Below are positions 6,477 to 16,266 of a stretch of 34,618 nucleotides of DNA, one piece after another. The translations under genes were made by a program, and so were the position numbers. The stretch comes from a virus: positions 1 to 34,618 of IMG/VR virus record IMGVR_UViG_3300027721_000042. One strand, given 5' to 3'. The notes beneath the pieces are model-generated. The model worked only from the letters and a program-made list of their open reading frames with translations. It was not told the origin of the DNA and did no database searches. Every line of letters starts with the position of its first letter. Positions within the stretch are counted from its first letter, which is position 1.

Positions 6477-9400
6477 TAGTTTAATACCTCTATAACTGAA
6501 TTTGTACTTGTAATTGTATTTCCTGCTCTTGCATCACTCCATTGATAAGTTACATTTAATTGCCCTGTTGCTGTAGTATCTATTGTTACAGCAGAAGTAG
6601 TTACTATTTGTCTTCCATAGACTGTCATATCTGCTGAAGAAGCCGCATATATAGTAGTTGAACCTTGTACAAATATAGTACCCGTAGCACCTGTAGTTCT
6701 ACAAGTCATTATAAGTTCTCCTATAAATAGACTATTTGTAAGAGTTACTGGAAATGCATCACCAATAGAACTTGCTACAGTAACACTTCCAACTTTCACT
6801 CTTATAGAAGCTGTATCTAAAGCAGTACACGAAATATGCCCGTACATTTTTAAACGTATAGTCTTACCAGCAACCCAGAAATTCGCTGGTAATAAAGTAA
6901 CTCCTACACCTGTTCCAACCATAGTTGTTTCTGTAGTTGTATTACCAACTGTAGCACTTGCTGTTTGTGTAAAGATAACACCCGATAAACTTTTAGTTAT
7001 TCCTGAAGATTGTGATCTTATACAAGCTTGTGTTGAATCATTCCATATATCTCCAGCAACTGGTGCTGTTGGAGCTGTTCCTGAAGCTAAACATAAGGAT
7101 GCTCTTACTGTAGAACTTGCTCCTATATGAACCAAAGCTGTTGGAGCTGTTACATTTACCCCTAGATAACCTGCATTAGAAATACGCATTCTTTCTGCAC
7201 CATCTGAAGTAAAGTCTCCTACTGTATTAGTCTTAAAGTATATAAATCCTTTAACTAAATGTTCTGTTGCTGCATCATTTTCAACACCACCACCAAATCC
7301 AGCAGCAGGAACCCACTCTGCAGCTCTTCCAGAAGGATCTGGTTTTTCATCTTTCCAACCGTAGAAATAAAATAATCCTAAATTGTCACCTTGATTAACT
7401 ACTACTGGAGATGCTGAGCTTCCCCTAGACCTTCTAAAATTAAAGTATGGTGATGCACCTGCGGATGCTGCTGTATATCGTGTTGCCTGAACACCCGTTG
7501 TAGAGGCTGTTCCTTCTATATCTAATGCCATTGCTGGTATAGTTGCACTACCAATACCTAACTTTCCAGCAAGATAATTATCGGCTGTCCCTGCCATATA
7601 GATATTCCATCTATTTGTTGCAGATGCTAAAGACCCATAAAAACCATAATTACTTGTTGCTCCAGTCATAGTAGATGGAACATGATATCCTATTTGGTTA
7701 GTAATAGATGAGCCTGAACCAATTGTTGGATTTAATAACGAATAATGATACATAAGATTTAAAGCAAATGATGCAGCTTCTGTTAACGGTGCTGATATAA
7801 AAGAATAAGCACTTGCAGTAACATCTGATTTAATTGTTGCACCTTGGTAAAGTCCATATTGTGTTGTAGCTCCGGTCATTGCTCTTGCAAATGTTGCACT
7901 AACTGCAGTAGAAGCACTAGTACCTTGCGCAATTCTTCCATCACTATAAAAACGAAATTTCTCTGATATATCTGTTGTTCCATCTGCTGTGGATATTTTT
8001 ATGTCTGCTTTAGGATAAACGCCGGACTGAGTTCCATTTGCTACCGATTCAATACTAGAGCAAATATTTCCTGTGACATGGTCAGAATCGTTTGAATACC
8101 ATTGTATCGTTCCATAGACATTAGTTGAAGCTACTATGGTGTCATTTCTTTGTAATGTTATTGTTGGATAAGTACCCTCTGTCATTCCAGATAAATGTAA
8201 TCCTATAGATGATCCAAATGTTAATGGGGTTGAAGTGCCTATACCTATATTTCCTAAATTATCTATTCTCATTTTCTCAGTTAATGTCCCTGAAGTTAGA
8301 GTTGATAATGATAGATATCCTTTAGTTGAGGTATCTGTAGCGTCTGATTTTCTTCCTGCTATACTTGCAAAAGGTACTTGAGTTGTACTAGTATAAACAC
8401 CACCTAGTGCTAAATGTCCACCTTTATCAATTGCTTGAGAATCAGTAGTTCCAATAAAAACATTACCAAATGAATTTGTAATAGTATTGGCATCATTTAT
8501 AGCAAGTTTTTGTACAGGGGAAGTAATACCAATACCAACATTCCCACCGAAATAATTTGTCCCGCTTACTGAATAAATAGAATAATTGTTTGTACTAGCT
8601 CCAGATATTCCTCCAATATAAATACCATATTTACTTGCTCCAGTTGCATTGGTGTTTGCGAATAGTTGTATTCCATATGACACTGTACTCGCATCTGAAT
8701 GATATCCGTTCATGCTACGGACAGCCAAACCAGCTATTGTTCCAAATTTACCACCACCAGTTCCGAAGATACCTATATCAGCACCATAGTAGTTTGTCAC
8801 ATTTCCTGTTCCTAGTATTCCACCAGTAAATACAAGACCTGACATATTGGTTATAAGACCTGATCCGTTATTATAAGCAGAGCCAGTCATTGCTCGAATA
8901 TTTGCATGATCATATGCAGATAACCCTGTAGTAGTTACGGTAACAGTCGTAACACATCCAGTAGAACCTGTATCTATAAATGAATTAGTTCCTGTCTTTG
9001 CCTCTGCAACTTTTGCTGTTAATGTAACCGTAGCAGAAGCAACCGTAACAGTCCAATTTGTAGTTATAGTTGTATCAAGATTAAGAGCTGTATTGATAGC
9101 TGTTGCAAGAAGGTCAACCGTAGTCTCTGTCAAATTACTTACCGCTACAACTGAAGAAACACCTCTAATAGAAAATGTAATATTACCAGCACTTGTTGGA
9201 ACTACAGTTGCAACAATTCTAATTACTTCTGCTGTTGGTGTATTTGTAGATGCATAAGATACAAAGTTTACCCCATCTTCTGCTACTGTAACAGCACCTG
9301 TAGTTGCTCCAAAAGTAGATATAAGTGCATAACCTTTTGAAGCAATAGTTGAATCATTTACAGTTGTTGTTGCATCTATCTGGCTAGTTGGTGATGATTT

Positions 9401-12400
9401 TCCTGCTCCAATACCCACTGGTTTTGCTAAGTAAATCTTGTCCCCATGATATTCGGCTACTGTTGCAGATGTTATTGTGTTTAATGGTGTTGCTGTAAAT
9501 CTAATATATGTTCCATGATTTGTTGGAGTCCATGCACCACTTGAGTATGATCCGAAGCCAGCTTGGTTTGCAGCTCTAGCTGTTCCATCATAAGCACCCA
9601 TTTGAAAGTTGAAGAGAGTATCAGAGTCAAGAACCGCCTTTGGGCTTGCGATAGTCCCTCTGTATTTTATAGACCTAATTACATTTGATGTATTGTTATC
9701 ATAATAGTCAGACATTTCAAATACTTGAGCATTTCCCTCTTTTACAAAATCAATATTTCCGGTGACGAACGCCGAAGATCCGAGCAACAAGTCTCCAGCT
9801 TCATTTATCTGAAATTTTACTCCCTGCTCTATAACACTAATATTTGTTATTGATCCATCAAAAGTTGAGGTTGGTTGAAATGCTATATAAGTATCGTCCA
9901 CAGCAGCAGTTATGGCTGACATATAATTTCCAGCACCCATAGTAACGCTCACAGTAGCTCCGTTTACTGAGCCGATCTTAGGTATAATAGTTCCTGCAGT
10001 ATTTCCAGCTACTGTAAAATAAATTTTGTATCTCTTACCGGCTTTAATTGATCCAGAAGTCAAATTTACATTTGCAAGAATTGCATTGGCTGTTGAGCCT
10101 ACGGTGTGGACAAGTGTACCTCCAGAAGTAGTCCAATTAGTCCCTGTCCAGTTATTAGCACCTGAAAAATCCCTATCAACTTGATTTATTATAAGCTCAG
10201 AACTTTCAGCTTTAAATACTTCAAACTTACCTGTTGGAGACGATGTACCTATACTAAATTTTCCTGCTGAAGTAATCCTTGCACGTTCATTAGCTGCAAG
10301 TGTTCCACCTGTAAAGAATGTTAAATCTTTTCCAGCAGTAGCTGTACCTATAGACAATACTCCTGAATTTGTATAAAGATAACCATCATTAGGTCCATTG
10401 ATAGTCCAAGGAACCCCTGAAAATCCTGAACTATTTATTCCCATATCTATAAATCTTGTAGTATCAGAACCATTATCAGCAGTAGCAATCCAATCACTTG
10501 AGGCTGAATTTCCATTACTTAAATTTTGTATATTATTTTGAACCCAACTATCAGTTGAATCCCATGACTGAAGCATTACATTTGAAAGACCGGCTGGAGT
10601 CCCCGCTCCTTGTGCTACAATATGACCAGCATATAAATCCCCACCAACTCCAACACCACCAGCTACTTGTAAAGCCCCAGTAACTGTATTCATACATTGT
10701 GTACCAGCATCTATTATCACTGATCCTGTTGTTGTATCAGCTTTATTAGGCTGTATAGTTAGATTCTCGGTTGTAAGAGTACCTCCATAAATAGTCTGAC
10801 CACCTGCTTTACCTGTAATAAGATCATTGGATACGGCATTTCCTATTTTTGTTACACCACTCCAAAAAGTATTATCACCTGTATTTGTACCACTCGTATT
10901 AGCAACCACTGTGGCTTGTGCAGAAGTTATATGGTAATACTCATTTGTTGTTCCACCTTGTAAACCTGCTAAATCATTATGAAGAGCTATAAGAGGGGTA
11001 GTAAAATGAGAATATCTTGCAGTACCATTATGTGCAAAATAAACAGTTCTACTACCATCAGATACTCCAAAAAAAGCAGAAGCTAATGTATCCGTTGTTT
11101 CTACTGTAAATGAAGGTTGAGCTGAAGTTACAGTATAAAGTTGTAATCCTGCGAATAGAGGAGAAGTTGCTGTATTGTTTATCTCCCCTGTATTAACACT
11201 AAATAATTTTTTATGTACTGAATAGGCTACATCTGATTGGTTAGTATATGTTGTAGGAGTTTCTATAGTAATTTCTGTATCAGAAACTCTAGATAGTATT
11301 CTGAAAAATCCTGTTGTTGTTTGTAGATAAGAATCTGAGTCACTCGTTCCTCCTACATCTATTTTAGCAGTTGCAAAAGGTGTTCCAGTAGAAGCAGTTG
11401 CTGTTCTTGTTGTTAATGTACCTGTAGTTGTAATTGTACCTATTTCAGGTCTTACCCTATAAACACCTTGAGTAATAGATGTTACATTTACCGCAGAAGA
11501 TACTCCTGCCCATATTTCAAAACTCCATATACCACCATCAATAAGAGTTTTACCTATTGCAGCAGTATTCAGGTATGTACCATAAAGAACCGGGGAAGTA
11601 GCCGCTGTACATATAATTGAATCAACATCCTCTGTTGTAGTTACAGGTGTTTTTGAAAGTGTTTTAATAGGATAAGTTGATTGTGTTCCAGATGCTATAA
11701 TTGTTGTATCATCAGGAAACATTGTTACTGCTGATCCCGCTGATGCACTTGAGAAAGAATACTCCCTAACCATATTTACAAAGATTCTTCCGTTAACTGC
11801 ATCTTTCAACATTACTCTTGCAACTCTTGTATCATATGAACCAGTATTAGGTTTTATATTTGTTAACGCCCCTGCAATAGAGGCATCAAGATATAGTTCA
11901 TCATTAAGATTCCAAGCTGAAGTATCTATTTTATTTACATGACCCCTAACTGTACAATAGCCATATCTTGTATCATCTATTGTAAGAGAGGTAATAACAC
12001 CTAAAACTTTTGAAGTAGTTTCAGTATCCCCTTTTGCCAAAGATACCGAGGGAATACCATCCTGAGTTCCTGAGATATAAACTACATTACCCTGTACTAG
12101 TTGAGAACCGGTTCCATTATATACATAGGCCATTGTTTCTTGACCTATTTGTAAAGTGACATCATCTTCAAGTTCACAAGCTGGAGTTTTCCAAGCTGCA
12201 TCCCAGAACATTTTCCCACCAGTTCCATGAGTTCCTACTGTTGGAGTTAATCCTAATTGAATTGGTTCATTTACAGTTAATATACCACTTAATGTAACAC
12301 TATCAGTAATAGTATGAGGATATAATGTTGTAGACACTCTATCCCATAAATTCTCAGCTCCTACTGAATCATCAACATATTTTTTTGTAGCTGGTTCATA

Positions 12401-15259
12401 ATCTGCATCTGGAGTAAAAGCGGTTGTATTATTTAATTCAAGTACATTTGATTTATCAGCTTTAAGGAATAGATCAATGTCATATTCATTTTTTCTTATA
12501 GCATGTGTTCCTGATGTTGCTATATTACTTAATACAACTTGTAGAGATTCATTTGTTCCATCTTTAGAAAATTTTTGAGTTGCTGGTCCAGATCCAAATT
12601 GAAGTTCAACTTTTTTAGATAAGTCATTATTTCTTATTAAAGCTATATCTCCAGTATTTCCAAATGTCTCAGAACCTGCACCACCATTATATCTATTATT
12701 TATATCAGCCACAGATATTTCTGTATCATATACTACAAATTCGTCTACCTCTACAGTAGTCATTGCAGTACTTGATCCATTTAAACCTGATATTTGAAAT
12801 GGTGTAGCAGTAATTAAAGTTTCTCCTCCAGTTAATGTATTTGTGGAAACAGTTGGAGTTTGAAGTACATTATTAAGATATATATTCATACCAGCAAGAT
12901 TTCTACTACCATCATATGTTACTGCAATATGAGAATATACATCAATTAAAGAAGTCCAATTTAAACTTCCAATTGTTTTTCGAATGTATCGTAATGTTAC
13001 AGGATCTCTCATCATAAAATCAATATTACCTGTTGCAGAGGGTATTATTGATACATAATAACCAGCAGTTAATGCAGTAGCCTTAGAAAATACAACTTTT
13101 TGTGCTGCTACTAATACAGTTGGTTTTATCCAACATTCTACTGAAAAAGGTGTATCAAAATTAAAACCGAATTCGGTATTATTAGAATTTTCTAATCTCT
13201 CACCTATTGGAGAAGCGTTTATTAAAATAGCACTTGTTCCTAATTTTGGAGTTAAAGTATCCCATACTGGAGAATTTACAAGATTTAGATTTCTTCCTCC
13301 ACCAGATATATTATATGCAATAGTACCTGTTCCCTCATTTAAATGATACCATGCATAAGGTAATACAGTATTTTGTGTACCTAATACAATTCTTTTATCA
13401 AAATCTAATTGTATTTCCCCTTGATGTATAAAAACATTTTCTACATAAACCCCATCACCAAGAGTTTCTTCACTTATAGAATTTATTTTTAAAGTATCTC
13501 CTGATATATAAGGAGATATCTCTGTTCCAGTTTTAGACCATATCTTTTCTTGTTTATTATTAAAAGTATTCCAATCATCTCCAGATAATGCACCAGGAAC
13601 TCCTGAAGCAGATAGACCTAAAGATAATTGTTGAGTTAAAAGACTTAATCCATTAGCTGTTCCTAAAGTTACTGCATCATGTCTTGAAGCAGTATTAAGT
13701 GCTATATCTGAATGAGTATAAGTACTATTATGAGTTGCCATATAACTTGTAGCAACACCTGAATTTTCTTTTAATGCTAATTGATCATATGCTAGTTTTT
13801 CACTTATATAATGTGTATCATCAGGAGTTATTTGAAAGGATGTTATTTTATTTATTATATTTTCTGGAGTATATCCTATAGTTGGTTCAAATCCAGTATG
13901 ACCTGCTGAAGCATAATCAAGTCCAGTTAAAGCACTATGAACAGTTACACCACCACTAGGGAGAATCCAAGATCTAACTCCTCCTGTAGTAGAAGATAAT
14001 ATTTTACCTGTTACATCTGGATTACCTAATGAATTTTCTTTATTATCTAATGAATCTTTTGCTAATTTTTCTGAAATATAATGTGTATCATCTGGTACTA
14101 CTTGAAAAGTGGTTCTAAGATTAGCTATATTCTCAGGAGTATATCCTAAATTGACTTGAGCACCTATATCAGAAAGTACCTCTGAATAAGATCTCCCCTC
14201 TAATCCTGTAGCAGTGAATTTAGCATAATCATGATCAGCAACTCCTGACACTGTAATTTTTACAGCATTCGTATCTTCTATTCCAAAAGTTAAAGTATTT
14301 TGTTTTAAATTTATTTGATCATATAATAGTTTTGCTGAAGGATATTGTATATCAGTTGAAGCCCCTGAAATAGAAGTTACTTTATTTGCTGAATCTTCTG
14401 GTACATATGAAATATTTGTATTTAATGAATCCCAATTAGAAGCGGTTTGTCCAGGAGTATCTACTTTAGATATTATATAATCACCTACATGAACTACACC
14501 ACTTCCAAGAATTCCTTGTACAGATATAGCCCAAGTATCCCCAACTAAAATAGTTCCTGATGCTCCAGAACCTCCTGCTGAAGGATATAAATTACTAGAA
14601 GCATCATAAGCACCCCTATAATCTAGCAATCCCCCAACCAAGCTATCAGCATAAGTTTTAACTGCTTTCACACTAGGGTATTTTATATCTGAAGATGCAT
14701 CAGTAATAATATTTATACTTTTATTTACTATATCTTCAGGAGTGTAACCTAATGAAGCTTGAAATCCAGTATGACCAGAAGTTGCATAAGATAAGTTATT
14801 AAGTGTTGCGTGATCTAATGTTCCACCTCCTATACCAATCCAAACATTTCCATCCCATACAAAATTTATAGCACTACCTGGAGCAATTACTATTGTATTG
14901 ACTGTAATACTATTAGAAGAAGTATCATTATTTATAACTAAAAAAGATTTACCTGATAAAGAAGAAGTTGGATTTTGTAATGTTTGTGAATTTCCTGTAG
15001 TAGTTAATGTTATTACTGTACCTGAATAAGCATCTATTTTTAAAGTGGTTACAGCTGCATTAACTGCTGGATCTGTTATAGCGTCTAATGTTAGAGCTGC
15101 TGTAGGAAAATAAACTAATGTATTCCAATCACTAGTTCCATTTCCTATTTTCATTTTATATGTATTTGTTTCATATCCCATTTCCCCTTGTGCTAAGGTA
15201 GGATTAGTTAATCCCCAGTTAACAGAAGTGTCTCTTCTTATTTGAAACTGAACTGCCAT
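6476..15259 (-). CDS. Giant modular tail fibre (2927 aa)
   Basis: The start is ATG 15259 (MAVQFQIRRDTSVNWG), with GGAGGAG just ahead. The ATG 18 bases further up would translate that ribosome site. Residues 1-50 form an Mtd-like N-terminal module (QIRRDTSVNW, LAQGEMGYETNTYKMKIGNG). Then come repeated fibre units of the type GYTPEDIVNKS...YPSVKAVKTYADS, seen near residues 180, 290, 390 and 475. About 630-865 is a LamG/jelly-roll domain (WYHLNEGTG, FSVECWIKP, HIAVTYDGSRN). The middle and second half carry many fibre repeats of the type GNVGIGITSP and GKLGIGSATIP. The last 160 residues are a beta-rich tip, possibly receptor-binding. No C-terminal autocleaving chaperone is recognised. Confidence 0.92.
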   Translation of the reverse strand: MAVQFQIRRDTSVNWGLTNPTLAQGEMGYETNTYKMKIGNGTSDWNTLVYFPTAALTLDAITDPAVNAAVTTLKIDAYSGTVITLTTTGNSQTLQNPTSSLSGKSFLVINNDTSSNSITVNTIVIAPGSAINFVWDGNVWIGIGGGTLDHATLNNLSYATSGHTGFQASLGYTPEDIVNKSINIITDASSDIKYPSVKAVKTYADSLVGGLLDYRGAYDASSNLYPSAGGSGASGTILVGDTWAISVQGILGSGVVHVGDYIISKVDTPGQTASNWDSLNTNISYVPEDSANKVTSISGASTDIQYPSAKLLYDQINLKQNTLTFGIEDTNAVKITVSGVADHDYAKFTATGLEGRSYSEVLSDIGAQVNLGYTPENIANLRTTFQVVPDDTHYISEKLAKDSLDNKENSLGNPDVTGKILSSTTGGVRSWILPSGGVTVHSALTGLDYASAGHTGFEPTIGYTPENIINKITSFQITPDDTHYISEKLAYDQLALKENSGVATSYMATHNSTYTHSDIALNTASRHDAVTLGTANGLSLLTQQLSLGLSASGVPGALSGDDWNTFNNKQEKIWSKTGTEISPYISGDTLKINSISEETLGDGVYVENVFIHQGEIQLDFDKRIVLGTQNTVLPYAWYHLNEGTGTIAYNISGGGRNLNLVNSPVWDTLTPKLGTSAILINASPIGERLENSNNTEFGFNFDTPFSVECWIKPTVLVAAQKVVFSKATALTAGYYVSIIPSATGNIDFMMRDPVTLRYIRKTIGSLNWTSLIDVYSHIAVTYDGSRNLAGMNIYLNNVLQTPTVSTNTLTGGETLITATPFQISGLNGSSTAMTTVEVDEFVVYDTEISVADINNRYNGGAGSETFGNTGDIALIRNNDLSKKVELQFGSGPATQKFSKDGTNESLQVVLSNIATSGTHAIRKNEYDIDLFLKADKSNVLELNNTTAFTPDADYEPATKKYVDDSVGAENLWDRVSTTLYPHTITDSVTLSGILTVNEPIQLGLTPTVGTHGTGGKMFWDAAWKTPACELEDDVTLQIGQETMAYVYNGTGSQLVQGNVVYISGTQDGIPSVSLAKGDTETTSKVLGVITSLTIDDTRYGYCTVRGHVNKIDTSAWNLNDELYLDASIAGALTNIKPNTGSYDTRVARVMLKDAVNGRIFVNMVREYSFSSASAGSAVTMFPDDTTIIASGTQSTYPIKTLSKTPVTTTEDVDSIICTAATSPVLYGTYLNTAAIGKTLIDGGIWSFEIWAGVSSAVNVTSITQGVYRVRPEIGTITTTGTLTTRTATASTGTPFATAKIDVGGTSDSDSYLQTTTGFFRILSRVSDTEITIETPTTYTNQSDVAYSVHKKLFSVNTGEINNTATSPLFAGLQLYTVTSAQPSFTVETTDTLASAFFGVSDGSRTVYFAHNGTARYSHFTTPLIALHNDLAGLQGGTTNEYYHITSAQATVVANTSGTNTGDNTFWSGVTKIGNAVSNDLITGKAGGQTIYGGTLTTENLTIQPNKADTTTGSVIIDAGTQCMNTVTGALQVAGGVGVGGDLYAGHIVAQGAGTPAGLSNVMLQSWDSTDSWVQNNIQNLSNGNSASSDWIATADNGSDTTRFIDMGINSSGFSGVPWTINGPNDGYLYTNSGVLSIGTATAGKDLTFFTGGTLAANERARITSAGKFSIGTSSPTGKFEVFKAESSELIINQVDRDFSGANNWTGTNWTTSGGTLVHTVGSTANAILANVNLTSGSIKAGKRYKIYFTVAGNTAGTIIPKIGSVNGATVSVTMGAGNYMSAITAAVDDTYIAFQPTSTFDGSITNISVIEQGVKFQINEAGDLLLGSSAFVTGNIDFVKEGNAQVFEMSDYYDNNTSNVIRSIKYRGTIASPKAVLDSDTLFNFQMGAYDGTARAANQAGFGSYSSGAWTPTNHGTYIRFTATPLNTITSATVAEYHGDKIYLAKPVGIGAGKSSPTSQIDATTTVNDSTIASKGYALISTFGATTGAVTVAEDGVNFVSYASTNTPTAEVIRIVATVVPTSAGNITFSIRGVSSVVAVSNLTETTVDLLATAINTALNLDTTITTNWTVTVASATVTLTAKVAEAKTGTNSFIDTGSTGCVTTVTVTTTGLSAYDHANIRAMTGSAYNNGSGLITNMSGLVFTGGILGTGNVTNYYGADIGIFGTGGGKFGTIAGLAVRSMNGYHSDASTVSYGIQLFANTNATGASKYGIYIGGISGASTNNYSIYSVSGTNYFGGNVGIGITSPVQKLAINDANTITNSFGNVFIGTTDSQAIDKGGHLALGGVYTSTTQVPFASIAGRKSDATDTSTKGYLSLSTLTSGTLTEKMRIDNLGNIGIGTSTPLTFGSSIGLHLSGMTEGTYPTITLQRNDTIVASTNVYGTIQWYSNDSDHVTGNICSSIESVANGTQSGVYPKADIKISTADGTTDISEKFRFYSDGRIAQGTSASTAVSATFARAMTGATTQYGLYQGATIKSDVTASAYSFISAPLTEAASFALNLMYHYSLLNPTIGSGSSITNQIGYHVPSTMTGATSNYGFYGSLASATNRWNIYMAGTADNYLAGKLGIGSATIPAMALDIEGTASTTGVQATRYTAASAGASPYFNFRRSRGSSASPVVVNQGDNLGLFYFYGWKDEKPDPSGRAAEWVPAAGFGGGVENDAATEHLVKGFIYFKTNTVGDFTSDGAERMRISNAGYLGVNVTAPTALVHIGASSTVRASLCLASGTAPTAPVAGDIWNDSTQACIRSQSSGITKSLSGVIFTQTASATVGNTTTETTMVGTGVGVTLLPANFWVAGKTIRLKMYGHISCTALDTASIRVKVGSVTVASSIGDAFPVTLTNSLFIGELIMTCRTTGATGTIFVQGSTTIYAASSADMTVYGRQIVTTSAVTIDTTATGQLNVTYQWSDARAGNTITSTNSVIEVLN

Positions 15260-15260
15260 A

Positions 15261-15593
15261 TTATGCTCCTCCTCCATCTAAAACTTGTGAGATTAAATAT
15301 ATACTTGCTGCTGCTCCACCATCTAGTTGAGTTAAACTACTTCCACCACTTATACTTATCCAAGTATTTGGCATAATAGTTTTAAGCCATAATACACCAG
15401 CACTTTGCATAAATGTACTTCCGATTAACATACTAATTAGTTTATCTTCCCCATCTGAGTGTGATGGTACTGCTGTATTAGGATCTGCATCAAAAAGCAT
15501 TGAAGAAATTGTATCATCCAATGTAGAGTTTTTGGACCATTGAAATCCTCTCCGTTGAATTTCAAAATATAATTGATCATTATTTAGAGACAT
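15261..15593 (-). CDS. Tail-module protein upstream of the fibre (110 aa)
   Basis: A 110-residue protein (MSLNNDQLYFEIQRRG) with a helical first half and a glycine/serine-rich hydrophobic second half (WISISGGSSLTQLDGG). No family is recognised. Its start lies inside the end of the homing endonuclease gene (14-base overlap), which also supplies the ribosome site GAGGT. Its last codons, GAT GGA GGA GGA GCA TAA, in turn supply the ribosome site of the giant fibre. It is probably a minor tail or fibre-linked protein. Confidence 0.7.
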   Translation of the reverse strand: MSLNNDQLYFEIQRRGFQWSKNSTLDDTISSMLFDADPNTAVPSHSDGEDKLISMLIGSTFMQSAGVLWLKTIMPNTWISISGGSSLTQLDGGAAASIYLISQVLDGGGA

Positions 15594-16266
15594 TGGTTAC
15601 CTCTTTAAATACATTTGAGTTCTTATCAGAATAATAAGACCAACTATATCCTCCAGCAATCTTTCTATTTTGTTTTTTTGCACACACTGCAAAAATATCA
15701 CTAATCCCTATATCATAATATCTACTAGCTTCTGATATTGATTTAAATATTTTACCTGTTGTTAAATTTATAACTGATCTTCCTTTTCTCGGACCAGTGC
15801 TAATACCTTTCCTTAATTTAGACGTATTTAACCCACTAGTTTTCAATCTTTCATCGGTTTCTTTAGTTAATCCTTTGCTCCAAGGTATAGTTTTCTTTCT
15901 CTTTTCATAGAATAAAGCCACTCTTTCATCTGTCTCTTTAGTTAACCCCTTATTCCAAGGAGCAATGTATTTTCTATTTCTAAATTGTCCTCCACCAGTT
16001 GTTTTATTGTATCCTTTATTATAAGAATCATATTTAGAAATATAAAAAATTTCTCTCTCATCTAATCTTTCGTATGGACATTCCTCTAATATTGTAAAAT
16101 TAAAATTTTCAATTCCATGTTTTTCTATGGAATTTTTTAAATGTATATTTGAAGCTTCCTTTTTGTGTCTGGCCCATCTTGTAGGAATATTTGTACTTTG
16201 ACCAATATAAATTTTACCATTTATAATGTTTTCTATTTTATATATTCCACAAATCTTCTTTTTCAT
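15580..16266 (-). CDS. GIY-YIG homing endonuclease with NUMOD3/NUMOD1
   Basis: A 228-residue free-standing homing endonuclease. It has GIY at residues 7-9, YIG at 20-22, a conserved Arg near 30 and Glu in DEREIFYIS. Then come three NUMOD3-like repeats (PWNKGLTKETDER, PWSKGLTKETDER and a shorter RKGISTGPRKG) and a NUMOD1-like segment (VINLTTGKIFKSISEASRYY) for DNA contact. It splits the fibre module between the 551-residue and 110-residue genes. Like the other such gene in the window, its 3' end overlaps the next start by 14 bases, and it begins right after the stop of the gene before it. It looks intact and active. Confidence 0.94.
   Translation of the reverse strand: MKKKICGIYKIENIINGKIYIGQSTNIPTRWARHKKEASNIHLKNSIEKHGIENFNFTILEECPYERLDEREIFYISKYDSYNKGYNKTTGGGQFRNRKYIAPWNKGLTKETDERVALFYEKRKKTIPWSKGLTKETDERLKTSGLNTSKLRKGISTGPRKGRSVINLTTGKIFKSISEASRYYDIGISDIFAVCAKKQNRKIAGGYSWSYYSDKNSNVFKEVTNVSK

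Noticed and set aside
8635-10683. Plus-strand open frames inside the fibre gene (8635-8829, 10498-10683).
   Set aside because: They are low-complexity mirror frames of the fibre codons, without ribosome sites or known domains.
6476-15259. Diversity-generating retroelement acting on the fibre, suggested by its Mtd-like N terminus.
   Set aside because: No reverse transcriptase gene or template repeat is visible. The Mtd-like module is common in ordinary fibres.
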